The notes beneath the pieces were generated by a model. It searched no databases and was not told where the DNA came from. It saw only the letters and a program-made list of their open reading frames with translations. Both the position numbers and the translations under genes were made by a program. Of a stretch of 64,000 nucleotides of DNA, positions 1 to 8,519 are shown one piece after another. The first letter of the stretch is position 1; every line of letters begins with the position of its first letter. Origin of the DNA: Gemmataceae bacterium (GTDB lineage: Bacteria; Planctomycetota; Planctomycetia; Gemmatales; Gemmataceae); assembly GCA_019636445.1 (NCBI GenBank), contig JAHBXO010000010.1:90130-154129 (forward strand), read 5' to 3'.

Positions 1-1
1 C

Positions 2-2995
2 GAGGTCGAGGCCAAGCTGTTTCCGGTCGTGGAGAAGAACCGCGACGTCGTCGCCGGAATCTGCTGGTCGCTGCCCTATGGCAACGGGTATCAGCCCGCG
101 GACGTCGCCGCGCTGGGTACCGCCATCAAGAAACAATTCCCCGGCCTGACCTATGGCGTGTCGTTCGCCGATCGTCCTGCAGACCCGCTGACACCATCGA
201 CGATTCCGCCGGAAGTCGACCTGGTGGTGGTGAACCTCTATGGGGACAACACGCCGGACAAAGTTCGTGCGAAAACGGATCTGGTCCTTCCCGACTGGAT
301 CGCGCGGGCCAACGGTCGACCGATGATCTTGCGATGGGCCGCGTGGGAGGTCGACATGGGTTTGGTGCCCCGCACCGACGTCGGCACCTTCCGCGCGTGC
401 GTCGACGCGGCCAAGAAGTTCAAGATCGCCGGCGTCGCGTTCGAACCGATCGACGATGATCCTCGCGGCTTCAAGGGGATCGACTCGAATCCGGCGCTGG
501 CGAAGGAGATCGAGGATCTCGGGCGCACGCTGGGCATCGCCATGCCGTCACCGTCCGGCACGCCGAACGACCGCAATCGCTTCAACGTCCGCAAGGGACA
601 ATGGAGCATCATCGGCGACGAACTCGCGCAGACCGACGCCGTCGAGCATTACGGCCTCCTCGAATTCGGCGACGAGAACTGGACCGATTATGACTACAGC
701 GTCGACGTGAAGCGCGTCAGCGGGAACGATCAAGCCGCGCTGCTTTATCGATGGACATCCCCGTCGAACTTCAATCTCTTCGGCATCGGCACATCGGGCA
801 ACAGCTTCGTCGTCGTCGAGTGGCAGAAAGACGGGCAGATCGGCTACCTCAACAATTTCAACTACCGATTGAACAACAACCAGTGGTACACGATGATCGT
901 GAAGGTGCGCGGGAACCGCATGACCAGCGAGTTGCGGCACGGCGCGGATAAAGTCCGATCCTGGGTGGCGGACAGCGATCGACATCCAAAGGGCAAGGTC
1001 GGGCTGCGGACGGTGTTCTCGCACATGCGGTTCAAGAACATCAAGGTGACGGCGCCCGACGGAACCGTGCTCTGGGACGGGCTACCGAACATCGGCGGAG
1101 CACCGGCGACGGCCCAAGCCGATTACACCAACTCGCTAGGGATGAAGTTCGTCCGTGTGCCGAAGGGCCGCTCGTGGCTCAGCGGCGCATCCTATCGGGA
1201 CGGAGACCGCGAGGTGAATTTCCCCGATGACTATTACCTTGGTCAATTCGAAGTGACTCAGGCGGAGTGGCGGAAGGTGATGGGGAAGAACCCCAGCCAC
1301 TTCAGCAAGACCGGCGAGGGAAAGGACGCCGTGAAGAATCTCGACGACGCGACGATCGCACGGCTGCCGGTCGAAATGGTGTCGTGGAACGACTGCCAGG
1401 AATTCCTGACGAAGCTGAACGAGCAGGCGAAGGAGACGGGCTGGACTTATCGACTGCCGACTTGGGAGGAATGGGAATACGCCTGTCGCGGCGGTCCGAT
1501 GAAGGTCCTCGCGGAGAGCCGGTCGAATTTCTACCTCGCGGGCCCGATCAACTCGCTGACCGCGCTGCAGGCGAACTACCGGATCACGGGTCTGGCGCGG
1601 ACGGCTCCAGTGGGATCGTACCCGCCGAATAAGCTGGGCCTCTACGACATGCACGGCAACGTGTGGGAGTACCTGCACGACGCTGTGGCCCCGGATCTGT
1701 GCAAGGGCTTTGGAAACAGTTGGAACAACGAGACGCACGAATTGCGTAACGCGTGGGGTTCGCCGATTCCGCGGTCGTCGGTGGGGAGCAACATGGGCCT
1801 GCGCGTGGTGCGCGTGCCGGCGACGCCGAAACCGGCGAGCACCCGCACCGTCGACCTGCTCGCGCTCGTCGACGTGTCCCGCGACGCCGTAAAGGGGACC
1901 TGGACGCGCGGGCCGGACGGTATCTCGTCCGACAATTCCGCGTTCTGCCGGATCAAGATTCCGTATAAGCCGCTGCCGGCCGAGTACGACTACCGCGTCG
2001 AGTTCACCGCGAAGGGGGCCGGCAACGACGTGCTGCAACTGCTCAGCGCCGGCGGTACGAGCTTCTCGTTCCTGATGGGCGCGTGGGGCGGGAAGTGGGA
2101 CGGCTTCGACGCCGTCACCGGCCATCCGCTGACGCGGGCCGGCACGAACATCATTGGCGGGCCGACCTCCATCAAAGCGAGAACGCGGCATACCGTCGTG
2201 ATCAGCGTTCGCAAGGATTCCATCTCGGCGACGATCGACGGCAAGCTCGTGGCGAAGCACGCGACGAACTACGCCGACCTGCGCATGCCGGACGAATGGA
2301 AGATCGGCGACGGACTGCTCGGCCTCGGCACGACGATCGACCCGACGACCTTCCACAAGGCGGAATTGGTGGAGGTGACGCCCGCCGCGGTGCCGGTGCC
2401 AATGGCCGTGCCGGCCCCGACTCCCGCCCCGAAGGCCGCGGGCAATTTCGCCCCGCTCTTCAACGGCAAGGACCTCACCGGCTGGGAGGCGGTCGGCAAC
2501 GCGAGCGCGACCTGGAAGGTCGAGAACGGCGAACTCGTCGGTGGGTGGAAGAACTCCGACTTCGTCGGCGGCAGCACGCTCGAGACGAAGCGCAAGGACT
2601 ACCGGCACTTCCGACTGCGCGTGACGGCCAAGCCCACCGAGAACTGGCCCAGCCGCATCTTCTGCCTGTCGCCATTCCAACCGACGGCGCGCGAGTACTT
2701 CAAGGTCTGGATCGGCACGGAGAAGGAAGAAGCCAACCGCGAGACGGGCCGGCTCACCCTGCGCGCGAACGACGCGGCGCCGTTGCTGGCCAAGGCGAAG
2801 GTGGCCGCGGACGCCTGGAACACGATCGAGATCGAAGTGAAGGGGAACCGCGTGCAGGTGTTCGTCGACGGTGTGAAGACGGCCGACCAGACCGACGACC
2901 GGATGCCCGCGGCCGGGAACGCCATCGGGCTGCACCTGACCGGCGGCAGCGTGCTGCGGGTGAAGGGCGTGGAGATCGAGGAATTGAAGCCGTAG
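2..2995 (+). CDS. Secreted-type multidomain protein with FGE-like (SUMF1) and DUF1080 domains, 5' end missing
   Basis: The frame is open to the left edge, so the start lies outside the window; the GTG at 29 is only the first in-frame start codon. In order: a part of unknown fold to about nt 560 whose Trp/Glu-rich strands recall a TIM barrel; a jelly-roll-like part (about 580-1080); a formylglycine-generating-enzyme-like domain (1126-1821; NSLGMKFVRVPKG, VTQAEW, RLPTWEEWEYACRGG, GLYDMHGNVWEY, MGLRVVR); a second jelly-roll-like part (1846-2370); an Ala/Pro linker; and a DUF1080 (3-keto-disaccharide hydrolase type) domain from 2449 (FAPLFNGKDLTGWE). The FGE-like part lacks the paired Cys that real formylglycine-generating enzymes use, so it is more likely a binding or structural module than the activator of the nearby sulfatases. 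Confidence 0.85.
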   Translation, partial: EVEAKLFPVVEKNRDVVAGICWSLPYGNGYQPADVAALGTAIKKQFPGLTYGVSFADRPADPLTPSTIPPEVDLVVVNLYGDNTPDKVRAKTDLVLPDWIARANGRPMILRWAAWEVDMGLVPRTDVGTFRACVDAAKKFKIAGVAFEPIDDDPRGFKGIDSNPALAKEIEDLGRTLGIAMPSPSGTPNDRNRFNVRKGQWSIIGDELAQTDAVEHYGLLEFGDENWTDYDYSVDVKRVSGNDQAALLYRWTSPSNFNLFGIGTSGNSFVVVEWQKDGQIGYLNNFNYRLNNNQWYTMIVKVRGNRMTSELRHGADKVRSWVADSDRHPKGKVGLRTVFSHMRFKNIKVTAPDGTVLWDGLPNIGGAPATAQADYTNSLGMKFVRVPKGRSWLSGASYRDGDREVNFPDDYYLGQFEVTQAEWRKVMGKNPSHFSKTGEGKDAVKNLDDATIARLPVEMVSWNDCQEFLTKLNEQAKETGWTYRLPTWEEWEYACRGGPMKVLAESRSNFYLAGPINSLTALQANYRITGLARTAPVGSYPPNKLGLYDMHGNVWEYLHDAVAPDLCKGFGNSWNNETHELRNAWGSPIPRSSVGSNMGLRVVRVPATPKPASTRTVDLLALVDVSRDAVKGTWTRGPDGISSDNSAFCRIKIPYKPLPAEYDYRVEFTAKGAGNDVLQLLSAGGTSFSFLMGAWGGKWDGFDAVTGHPLTRAGTNIIGGPTSIKARTRHTVVISVRKDSISATIDGKLVAKHATNYADLRMPDEWKIGDGLLGLGTTIDPTTFHKAELVEVTPAAVPVPMAVPAPTPAPKAAGNFAPLFNGKDLTGWEAVGNASATWKVENGELVGGWKNSDFVGGSTLETKRKDYRHFRLRVTAKPTENWPSRIFCLSPFQPTAREYFKVWIGTEKEEANRETGRLTLRANDAAPLLAKAKVAADAWNTIEIEVKGNRVQVFVDGVKTADQTDDRMPAAGNAIGLHLTGGSVLRVKGVEIEELKP

Positions 2996-3004
2996 GCGCG
3001 GCGA

Positions 3005-3700
3005 TCAGACGCCGCGCGCGGCCGGGTCCCAGATGTACTTGTGCATCTGGAGCTGCATGCGGACGTTGAATTTCGACGCCAGCACCCACGCGGCGAGGTC
3101 GGCGAGGTTCAGCCCGAACACGCCGGACACGAGCACGCGGAAGCGTTCGTCCAGCCGGTACTCGCGGATCGTTCGCTCGGCCCACTGCCAGTCCCGCGCG
3201 CTCGCGATCACGAACTTGATCTCGTCGGTCGGCTTCAGGTGGTCGAGGTTCCCCCAGAGGTTGCGGTCGCACTCGCCGCTGTCGGGGCACTTCAAATCCA
3301 TGATGACGTGCACGCGCCGATCGACTTGGGAAATGTCCAGCGCGCCGCTTGTCTCCAGCAACACCGTCCGCCCGGCGTCCGCCAGCTCCGCCAGCAGCGG
3401 CGGCACGTCGGGCTGCTCCAGCGGCTCGCCGCCGGTGACCTCGACGAGCGGCGTGTCGAACGCGAGCGCCTGCGCCAGCACCTCCGCGCGCGGCATCCGC
3501 TCGCCCCGGTTGAACGCGTGCGGCGTATCGCACCACGAACAGCGCAGCGAACAGCCGGTGGTGCGCACGAAGACGCACGGCAGCCCCGCGTAGCACGATT
3601 CGCCCTGCAGGCTGCGATAGATTTCATGGATCATCAGCTCGCCGGGCGGCACGGTCTTCAGGAACGCGACGCGCCCGGCGGCGGCCGGCGTTTGGGTCAT
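3005..3700 (-). CDS. queE: 7-carboxy-7-deazaguanine synthase
   Basis: Radical SAM enzyme that converts 6-carboxytetrahydropterin to 7-carboxy-7-deazaguanine in queuosine/7-deazaguanine biosynthesis. The N-terminal half has the QueE-type opening (IHEIYRSLQGES) and a C-X3-C-X2-C cluster motif (C50, C54, C57 from the ATG at 3700; TGCSLRCSWCDTP) that binds the 4Fe-4S cluster. VEVTGGEPL is the SAM-binding GGEP motif. At 231 aa it has the usual length. A TTG at 3730 would add ten residues and abut the stop of the kinase gene upstream; I prefer the ATG at 3700. No other queuosine gene is visible nearby. It lies downstream of the histidine kinase on the same strand and may share its transcript. Confidence 0.93.
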   Translation of the reverse strand: MTQTPAAAGRVAFLKTVPPGELMIHEIYRSLQGESCYAGLPCVFVRTTGCSLRCSWCDTPHAFNRGERMPRAEVLAQALAFDTPLVEVTGGEPLEQPDVPPLLAELADAGRTVLLETSGALDISQVDRRVHVIMDLKCPDSGECDRNLWGNLDHLKPTDEIKFVIASARDWQWAERTIREYRLDERFRVLVSGVFGLNLADLAAWVLASKFNVRMQLQMHKYIWDPAARGV

Positions 3701-3730
3701 CCCGTCATCGTAGCGGATCGTCGCCGCCAA

Positions 3731-6199
3731 TCAGGGCGTCCCGCGCGAAACGACATCGTGAACCTTGCCGACGAGGGCGAGGGGCGTGAACGGTTTTTGA
3801 AGGAAGTCGACCTGATCGTGGCGGACGCCATAACGGAGGACGGCGTCGTCGGTGTAGCCGGAGAGAAACAACATGCGAATGCCGGGATGCAGCGTGGCGA
3901 TCTGCTCGGACAGCGCGCGCCCGTCGAGGCCGGGCATCACGACATCCGTGATCAGAAGCCGGATCAGACCGGCATGCTCGCGCGCGATGCGAATCGCGTC
4001 GAGGCCGGAAGCCGCGTCCAGCACGTCATAACCGGCCTGCTCCAGTATGAATCGAACCAACGTGCGGACTCCGTCTTCATCTTCGACGAGCAGGATCGTG
4101 CCCGTTCCGTGGGGGATTGCTGCAGGAAGCGGTTTCGGGGCGGCCGCGACCACCGCACCGGCGACCCGGGGCAGGTCGATTTGAAAGGTGGTTCCCTGGC
4201 CCGGTTCGCTCTGCACGCGGATCGCGCCGTCGCTCTGCCGCACGATGCCGTGGACGACGGCCAGCCCGAGTCCGGTGCCTTTGCCGGCCCCTTTGGTCGT
4301 GAAGAAGGGTTCAAAGAGGCGGGCGCGCACGTGTTCGGTCATCCCCTCGCCGGTGTCCGACACGGAGAGTCGAACGTAAACCCCGGCGTTCAGACCGTCC
4401 TGACGCAGGACGGGATCGTCCGGCAGTTCCACATTGGCGGTCGAGACGGTGATGCGACCACCGCGGGGCATCGCATCGCGGGCGTTGACCGCCAGATTCA
4501 GCAGCACCTGCTCGACCTGACCCGGGTCGGCCCGCACGGTGGCGAGGTTCGGTGCCAGGCGCGTTTCCAGAACCACGTCCTCGCCGATGATCCGACGGAG
4601 CATCTTCTCGGTCTGGCGGATCACGTCGTTCAGATTCAAATCCTTCGGAGCGAGGACCTGCTTGCGACTGAAGGCGAGGAGTTGCCGGGTCAGAGCTGTG
4701 GAGCGCTCGCCGGCCTGGACGATCTCCTCGAGATACGGTCGGCGGGCGTCCTCCTTCGGCGTCGTGTCGAGAACGAGTTCGCCGTATCCCGTGATGATCG
4801 TGAGCAGGTTGTTGAAGTCGTGCGCGATGCCGCCCGCCAGTTGCCCGATCGCTTCCATCTTCTGGGATTGCCGCAAAAGCGATTCCAGCCGGCGCTTCTC
4901 GGTAATGTCGGCCAGGACGGCCACGAAGTGCGTCGGGGGAGCTTCCGCCATTTCCCGCATCGGCGAGATGGTCAGCGACGACCAGAACGGGGTGCCGTCC
5001 TTGCGCTGGAGTTCCATCTCCACGGCACAGTCGTGCCCGTCCCGCAGCGCGCCATCGACTTCCGCCACCGTCGCCGGATCGGTGAACGCTCCGATCAGGA
5101 ACCGGCCATCCAGACCGATCAGCTCCTCGGCCGAATAGCCGGTCATCCGCTGAAAGCCCGGGTTCGCATAGATGATGGGATTGCCGGGCGTCCGGGGGTC
5201 GAGGATGACGATTCCCTGCGAGACGTTCTGGAGTGCGCGATCGCGAAAGCGGAGTTCGGCTTCGTCGCGCCGTCGCTCCCGGTCATGCACGAACGAGTCG
5301 AGGGCGAAGGAAACGATGGGGGTGATCTCGCCGAGCGTGGCGACGAGATCGTCCGTGAAAAAGCCCGGTTCCGGGGCGTAGAGCGTGAAGACGGCCACGA
5401 CCTCGCCGCGTTCGTGGAACGGGAAGGCGGCCGACGCCGCGATTCCGACCCGCCGGGCCTCGGCATGCCACGGTTTGGTCATCGTCGAGGCGAGGAAATC
5501 GTTGACCACGAACGAGCGGCCCGTGACGGCGGCGCGGCCGGTGGGACCGTGCGAACGCGGATCGGCCTCGTCCAGCGTGATGACGATCCGATCCATGTAT
5601 CCGCCGTCGTCCCCGGCCCGCGCCACCAACCGCACGACGCCGTTCCGGGGTTCGCCGACCCATGCGAAGCGGAAACGGCCCGACTCGACGGCAATGCGAC
5701 AGACTTCCTCGTAGAGATCCTGGGGAGACCGGCAGCGGTTCACCGCCCGCGTGGTCCGCGCCAGCATTTCGTACAAATCGGTCCGCGTCGCCAGCGCGTC
5801 TTCCGCCCGCTTGCGGTCGGTGATGTCGTTGACGACCACGCCCGCGCCGATCACCTCGTCGCCATGGCGGACCGGATAGTAACTCACCAGCCAGTGCCGG
5901 GTTTGGCCGTCAAGGGGCGACGGCCCGGAGAATTCGTGATTGACGATCGTTTCGCCGGCGAACGAGCGTTCATAGAGGGGCTTCAATCGGGGCCAGAGAT
6001 CGGGCACGATCTCCCACACGAACCGACCGATCTGCTCGCTCGGTTGTCGTCGATCGATCCGCGCCAAAACATCGTTCACGTGCACGTATCGGAACTGACG
6101 GTCGACAAACGCCAGTCCGATCGGAGCATGCTGAAATATCGTTTCCAGGAGCGCGAGCTGATGCCGCGCGAAGTCGGAAACGGGGGACTGGGCGGGCAT
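3731..6199 (-). CDS. PAS/GAF hybrid sensor histidine kinase with C-terminal receiver
   Basis: An 822-aa soluble hybrid kinase with no clear membrane segment. Domains: PAS (about 10-130, HAPIGLAFVDRQFRYVHVND), GAF (about 140-305), second PAS with PAC (about 325-440), HisKA with phospho-acceptor H460 in GGIAHDFNNLL, HATPase_c (N box NLAVNARDAM, DTGEGM, GKGTGLGLAVVHGIV) and a receiver domain (about 700-815, phospho-acceptor D752 in LLITDVVMPG). It should autophosphorylate in response to a cytoplasmic or redox/ligand cue sensed by PAS/GAF and pass phosphate to its own receiver. No DNA-binding partner response regulator lies beside it, so its output is unknown. The gene's stop is followed within 30 nt by queE. 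Confidence 0.95.
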   Translation of the reverse strand: MPAQSPVSDFARHQLALLETIFQHAPIGLAFVDRQFRYVHVNDVLARIDRRQPSEQIGRFVWEIVPDLWPRLKPLYERSFAGETIVNHEFSGPSPLDGQTRHWLVSYYPVRHGDEVIGAGVVVNDITDRKRAEDALATRTDLYEMLARTTRAVNRCRSPQDLYEEVCRIAVESGRFRFAWVGEPRNGVVRLVARAGDDGGYMDRIVITLDEADPRSHGPTGRAAVTGRSFVVNDFLASTMTKPWHAEARRVGIAASAAFPFHERGEVVAVFTLYAPEPGFFTDDLVATLGEITPIVSFALDSFVHDRERRRDEAELRFRDRALQNVSQGIVILDPRTPGNPIIYANPGFQRMTGYSAEELIGLDGRFLIGAFTDPATVAEVDGALRDGHDCAVEMELQRKDGTPFWSSLTISPMREMAEAPPTHFVAVLADITEKRRLESLLRQSQKMEAIGQLAGGIAHDFNNLLTIITGYGELVLDTTPKEDARRPYLEEIVQAGERSTALTRQLLAFSRKQVLAPKDLNLNDVIRQTEKMLRRIIGEDVVLETRLAPNLATVRADPGQVEQVLLNLAVNARDAMPRGGRITVSTANVELPDDPVLRQDGLNAGVYVRLSVSDTGEGMTEHVRARLFEPFFTTKGAGKGTGLGLAVVHGIVRQSDGAIRVQSEPGQGTTFQIDLPRVAGAVVAAAPKPLPAAIPHGTGTILLVEDEDGVRTLVRFILEQAGYDVLDAASGLDAIRIAREHAGLIRLLITDVVMPGLDGRALSEQIATLHPGIRMLFLSGYTDDAVLRYGVRHDQVDFLQKPFTPLALVGKVHDVVSRGTP

Positions 6200-6314
6200 G
6201 CGAGATTACCCGGCTGGGGATTGCCCGAAAGGTCGATCGAGAATGGATCATACCCCGGTCGACGTCGCTTGCCAGTGAAAAGCGGGAAAACGGAGCGTTC
6301 GGGTTACGCCGGAC

Positions 6315-6626
6315 TCACTCGATCTGGAACCACTCGTTCGTCGAGGCTTCGGCCTTCGAATAGCGGTCGTCGCGGTCGACATCCGCGAAGGCGATCTCGT
6401 GCGCGGTCAGGTCCGGGATCAGTTCGTCCACCGCATCCGGTTCGACCATGTAACGGCGGACGACGCGTCCGGCGTCTTCCTCGAATTCCACCGCCTCGGA
6501 ATAGACCAGCTCGTAGACCACCGGGCGCTGACGCAGCACGTGGGTCCAGAAGGCGTAGAGACGGGACTGGAAGGCGGCTTCGGACTCGCCGGGTCGGCCG
6601 ATGAGGGACAGGCAGAGGTATTCCAT
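6315..6626 (-). CDS. Conserved-looking hypothetical protein, 103 aa
   Basis: Small acidic soluble protein beginning MEYLCLSLIGRPGESEAAF and ending NEWFQIE; no signal peptide or membrane segment and no family I recognise. The ATG at 6626 is preferred because it leaves a 14-nt gap after the ogt-type gene upstream instead of overlapping it. An in-frame extension to 6680 exists but would run into that gene. The close spacing suggests one transcript with the alkylguanine methyltransferase. Function unknown. Confidence 0.6.
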   Translation of the reverse strand: MEYLCLSLIGRPGESEAAFQSRLYAFWTHVLRQRPVVYELVYSEAVEFEEDAGRVVRRYMVEPDAVDELIPDLTAHEIAFADVDRDDRYSKAEASTNEWFQIE

Positions 6627-6640
6627 ACGATCAGGATAGG

Positions 6641-7105
6641 TCAGCGGCGTTCGAGGTTCAGCAGCCATTCCTTGCGCCACAGTTCGCCGCCGTAGCCGCC
6701 GAGCGTGCCGTCGGCGGCGATGACGCGATGGCAGGGAACGACGATGGCGATGCGGTTGCGACCGTTCGCGCTGCCGACGGCGCGGGACGCCTTCGGCTGT
6801 CCGATCCGGTGAGCCAACTCCGCGTACGAGATCGTCTCGCCGTACGGGATCGACATCAGCTCGGCCCAGACACGCTGCTGGAACTCCGTTCCGGGCTGGT
6901 CCAGTTCGAGATCGAAGTCTTTCAATTCGCCGGCGAGGTAGGCTTTCAGTTGATCCACGGGCCCCTTCAACGCGGCGCGGTCGCGTTCCATTTCGTCCGT
7001 GGGGGTCTCGTCGAAGATCAGCCCGGTGAGGCGTTCGCCGTCCGACGTGAGAAGCAGATCGCCGAGGGGCGACGGGACGACGTCGTAGCGGAGGGTGGCG
7101 GTCAT
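6641..7105 (-). CDS. ogt: Methylated-DNA--[protein]-cysteine S-methyltransferase
   Basis: Suicide DNA-repair protein that transfers alkyl groups from O6-alkylguanine to its own cysteine. The C-terminal domain carries the active-site motif IVVPCHRVI (C125), the Asn-hinge region GSANGRNRIAI and the helix-turn-helix arginine region GQPKASRAVG. At 154 aa from the ATG at 7105 it is a standard Ogt/AGT without the Ada N-terminal regulatory domain. The frame extends to 7132, but MTATLRYDVVPSPLGDLLLT is the typical N-terminus of the family. It probably shares a transcript with the 103-aa protein downstream. Confidence 0.93.
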   Translation of the reverse strand: MTATLRYDVVPSPLGDLLLTSDGERLTGLIFDETPTDEMERDRAALKGPVDQLKAYLAGELKDFDLELDQPGTEFQQRVWAELMSIPYGETISYAELAHRIGQPKASRAVGSANGRNRIAIVVPCHRVIAADGTLGGYGGELWRKEWLLNLERR

Positions 7106-7216
7106 GGTGATCTTCCGTTGGCTACTGTTCAAAATAGCATATCAACGGATCGCGGACCAGACAGCGAAAGCGACGGAAATTCCCGCGAAATCGTCGGTTG
7201 ATGTCCGGAAACGAAC

Positions 7217-7240
7217 AAGCCCCGGCATCGGCCGGGGCTT
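7217..7240 (-). terminator. Intrinsic-type hairpin after the small proline-rich gene
   Basis: Perfect stem AAGCCCCGGC / GCCGGGGCTT with a short ATCG loop, about 25 nt past the stop at 7265. On the minus strand it is followed by TTGTTCGTTT, a weak T-rich tail. Confidence 0.6.
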
Positions 7241-7264
7241 TCGCAGTGTATCACTGGCAACGGC

Positions 7265-7438
7265 TCACCACTCCGGCAGCGGCGGGGGCGGCGGGTTTTC
7301 GGCCGGCGGCGTCGGGGCCGGTTCGGCAGGCTCTTCGGGCGGCGGGGCGACGGGAGCGGGACCGGTCGGGTCGACCGGCAGAACCGTGGGGGTTTCCCGG
7401 TTCTCCATGACTTCCAGTCGGAGTTTGAAGAACGACAT
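7265..7438 (-). CDS. 57-aa proline-rich protein with planctomycetal 'LExxENR..P' motif
   Basis: Tiny protein: MSFFKLRLEVMENRETPTV, then a tail of Pro, Ala and Glu ending PPPPPLPEW. The ATG at 7438 follows an AAGGA ribosome-binding sequence with suitable spacing, and a hairpin terminator lies downstream, so it looks like an independent gene. The first 20 residues match the motif (LExLEDRxxP) that opens many large planctomycete surface proteins; another example is the protein at 53849-55841. Here the motif is followed only by a Pro-rich tail, with no domain. It may be a stand-alone exported mini-protein or the remnant of a longer surface protein. Function unknown. Confidence 0.6.
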   Translation of the reverse strand: MSFFKLRLEVMENRETPTVLPVDPTGPAPVAPPPEEPAEPAPTPPAENPPPPPLPEW

Positions 7439-7763
7439 GACGGGTAATCCTTGCGAGAGGATGATTCGAATCCGAGGGGGGCGATCCGTCCACCAGGACG
7501 GTATCCTCTTCAGCAATGCCTATTTAATGGGAGACATGAAACCGTGTCAAGAAGAATCTTGCCGGTTCTAACTGTGTTAACGGAAATTGTCGGCGCGAGC
7601 TTCGCGCGCCTCCGCCAGAACAGGTTGTGCGCTTTCGGTTACAAGTTCTTTTACAGCAACGGTTTTTGCAGCCGCTTACGAACGTGGCTCACGCAAGGAC
7701 ATTCTCGTAGAATTTTCCGAAAATATTCCCGGACGCCGATCCCTCTCTCGAAAGCGATCCCCC
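7439..7763. other. Intergenic region between divergent genes, no gene seen
   Basis: 325 nt between the proline-rich gene (leftward) and the secreted beta-sandwich gene (rightward). It must hold both promoters. It is less G+C-rich than the flanks, with A/T-rich patches near 7520-7545 and 7700-7735, but I could not assign -35/-10 boxes with confidence. Confidence 0.4.
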
Positions 7764-8516
7764 ATGCAACCGCTCGTCGCCGCGCCGATCTCGCTTCTGC
7801 TGTTCGTCACCCTGGGATTTGCGGCCGACAAGCCGCCGGTCCCCGCCGCGCCGATTGCGGAGAAGAAGGAACTGCTGTTCGCCGACGACTTCGAGTCGGC
7901 CATGCCCGCGAAGCCCTGGCATCGCGTCGTGCCGACGTTCGCCTTCGACAAGGGCGTGCTCACCGGCACGCAGACGCGCGACAAGGACGTGCCCTCCGCC
8001 GACGGCAAGTCGGTCGTGAAGGCGCACGCCGCCGTCCACGGTCTGGAGATCCCCACCAAGGACAGCATCGTCGAGGTGAAGATCCGCTTCGACGGCGCGA
8101 CCATGATCGACGTCGAGTTCGACGACCGCAAATACACCGGCGCGCACTACGGCCACATCTGCCGCGCGCAGGTGCGGCTGACCGGCGTGACGATCATCGA
8201 CGAGCGCGACGGCACGATGCGCAACGACATCTACGAGATGAAGAAGGACCCGGCGAAGAAGGCCGAGGTGGCGAAGTTGCTCGCCGGCCGCAGCATCACG
8301 TATCCCGCGAAACTGGAAGCGGGCAAATGGTACGCCCTCGCCGTCGAGACGGTCGGCGAGGCGATGCGCGTGTCGATCGACGGGAAGCCGATGGCGTATT
8401 TGAAGTCGTCGGGCATCGGCCACGCGACGAAGTCGAAGATCGAGCTGGGCGTGGCGGGGAAGTCCGGCTCGTTCGACGACATCAAGGTCTGGAACGCCGT
8501 GCCGGCGAAGCCGTAG
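7764..8516 (+). CDS. Secreted DUF1080/LamG-like beta-sandwich protein
   Basis: 250-aa protein with a Sec signal peptide (MQPLVAAPISLLLFVTLGFA, cleavage near AA-DK) and then a single beta-rich domain (LLFADDFESAMPAKPWHRV, LEAGKWYALAVETVGEAMRVSIDGKPMAYL, SGSFDDIKVWNAVPA), the pattern of DUF1080/LamG-type jelly rolls in planctomycetes. No catalytic residues can be assigned. The ATG at 7764 begins the signal peptide; the frame is open further upstream but reads as non-coding. Its stop lies four nt from the stop of the convergent sulfatase. It may bind or cleave a polysaccharide in the cell envelope. Confidence 0.8.
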   Translation: MQPLVAAPISLLLFVTLGFAADKPPVPAAPIAEKKELLFADDFESAMPAKPWHRVVPTFAFDKGVLTGTQTRDKDVPSADGKSVVKAHAAVHGLEIPTKDSIVEVKIRFDGATMIDVEFDDRKYTGAHYGHICRAQVRLTGVTIIDERDGTMRNDIYEMKKDPAKKAEVAKLLAGRSITYPAKLEAGKWYALAVETVGEAMRVSIDGKPMAYLKSSGIGHATKSKIELGVAGKSGSFDDIKVWNAVPAKP

Positions 8517-8519
8517 TCG

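Noticed and set aside
1136..2935. 599-codon frame antisense to the FGE-like/DUF1080 gene
   Set aside because: Arg/His-rich shadow with no recognisable motif.
3041..6604. 1187-codon open frame antisense to queE and the histidine kinase
   Set aside because: Both genes on the minus strand have full catalytic motifs; the antisense frame has none.
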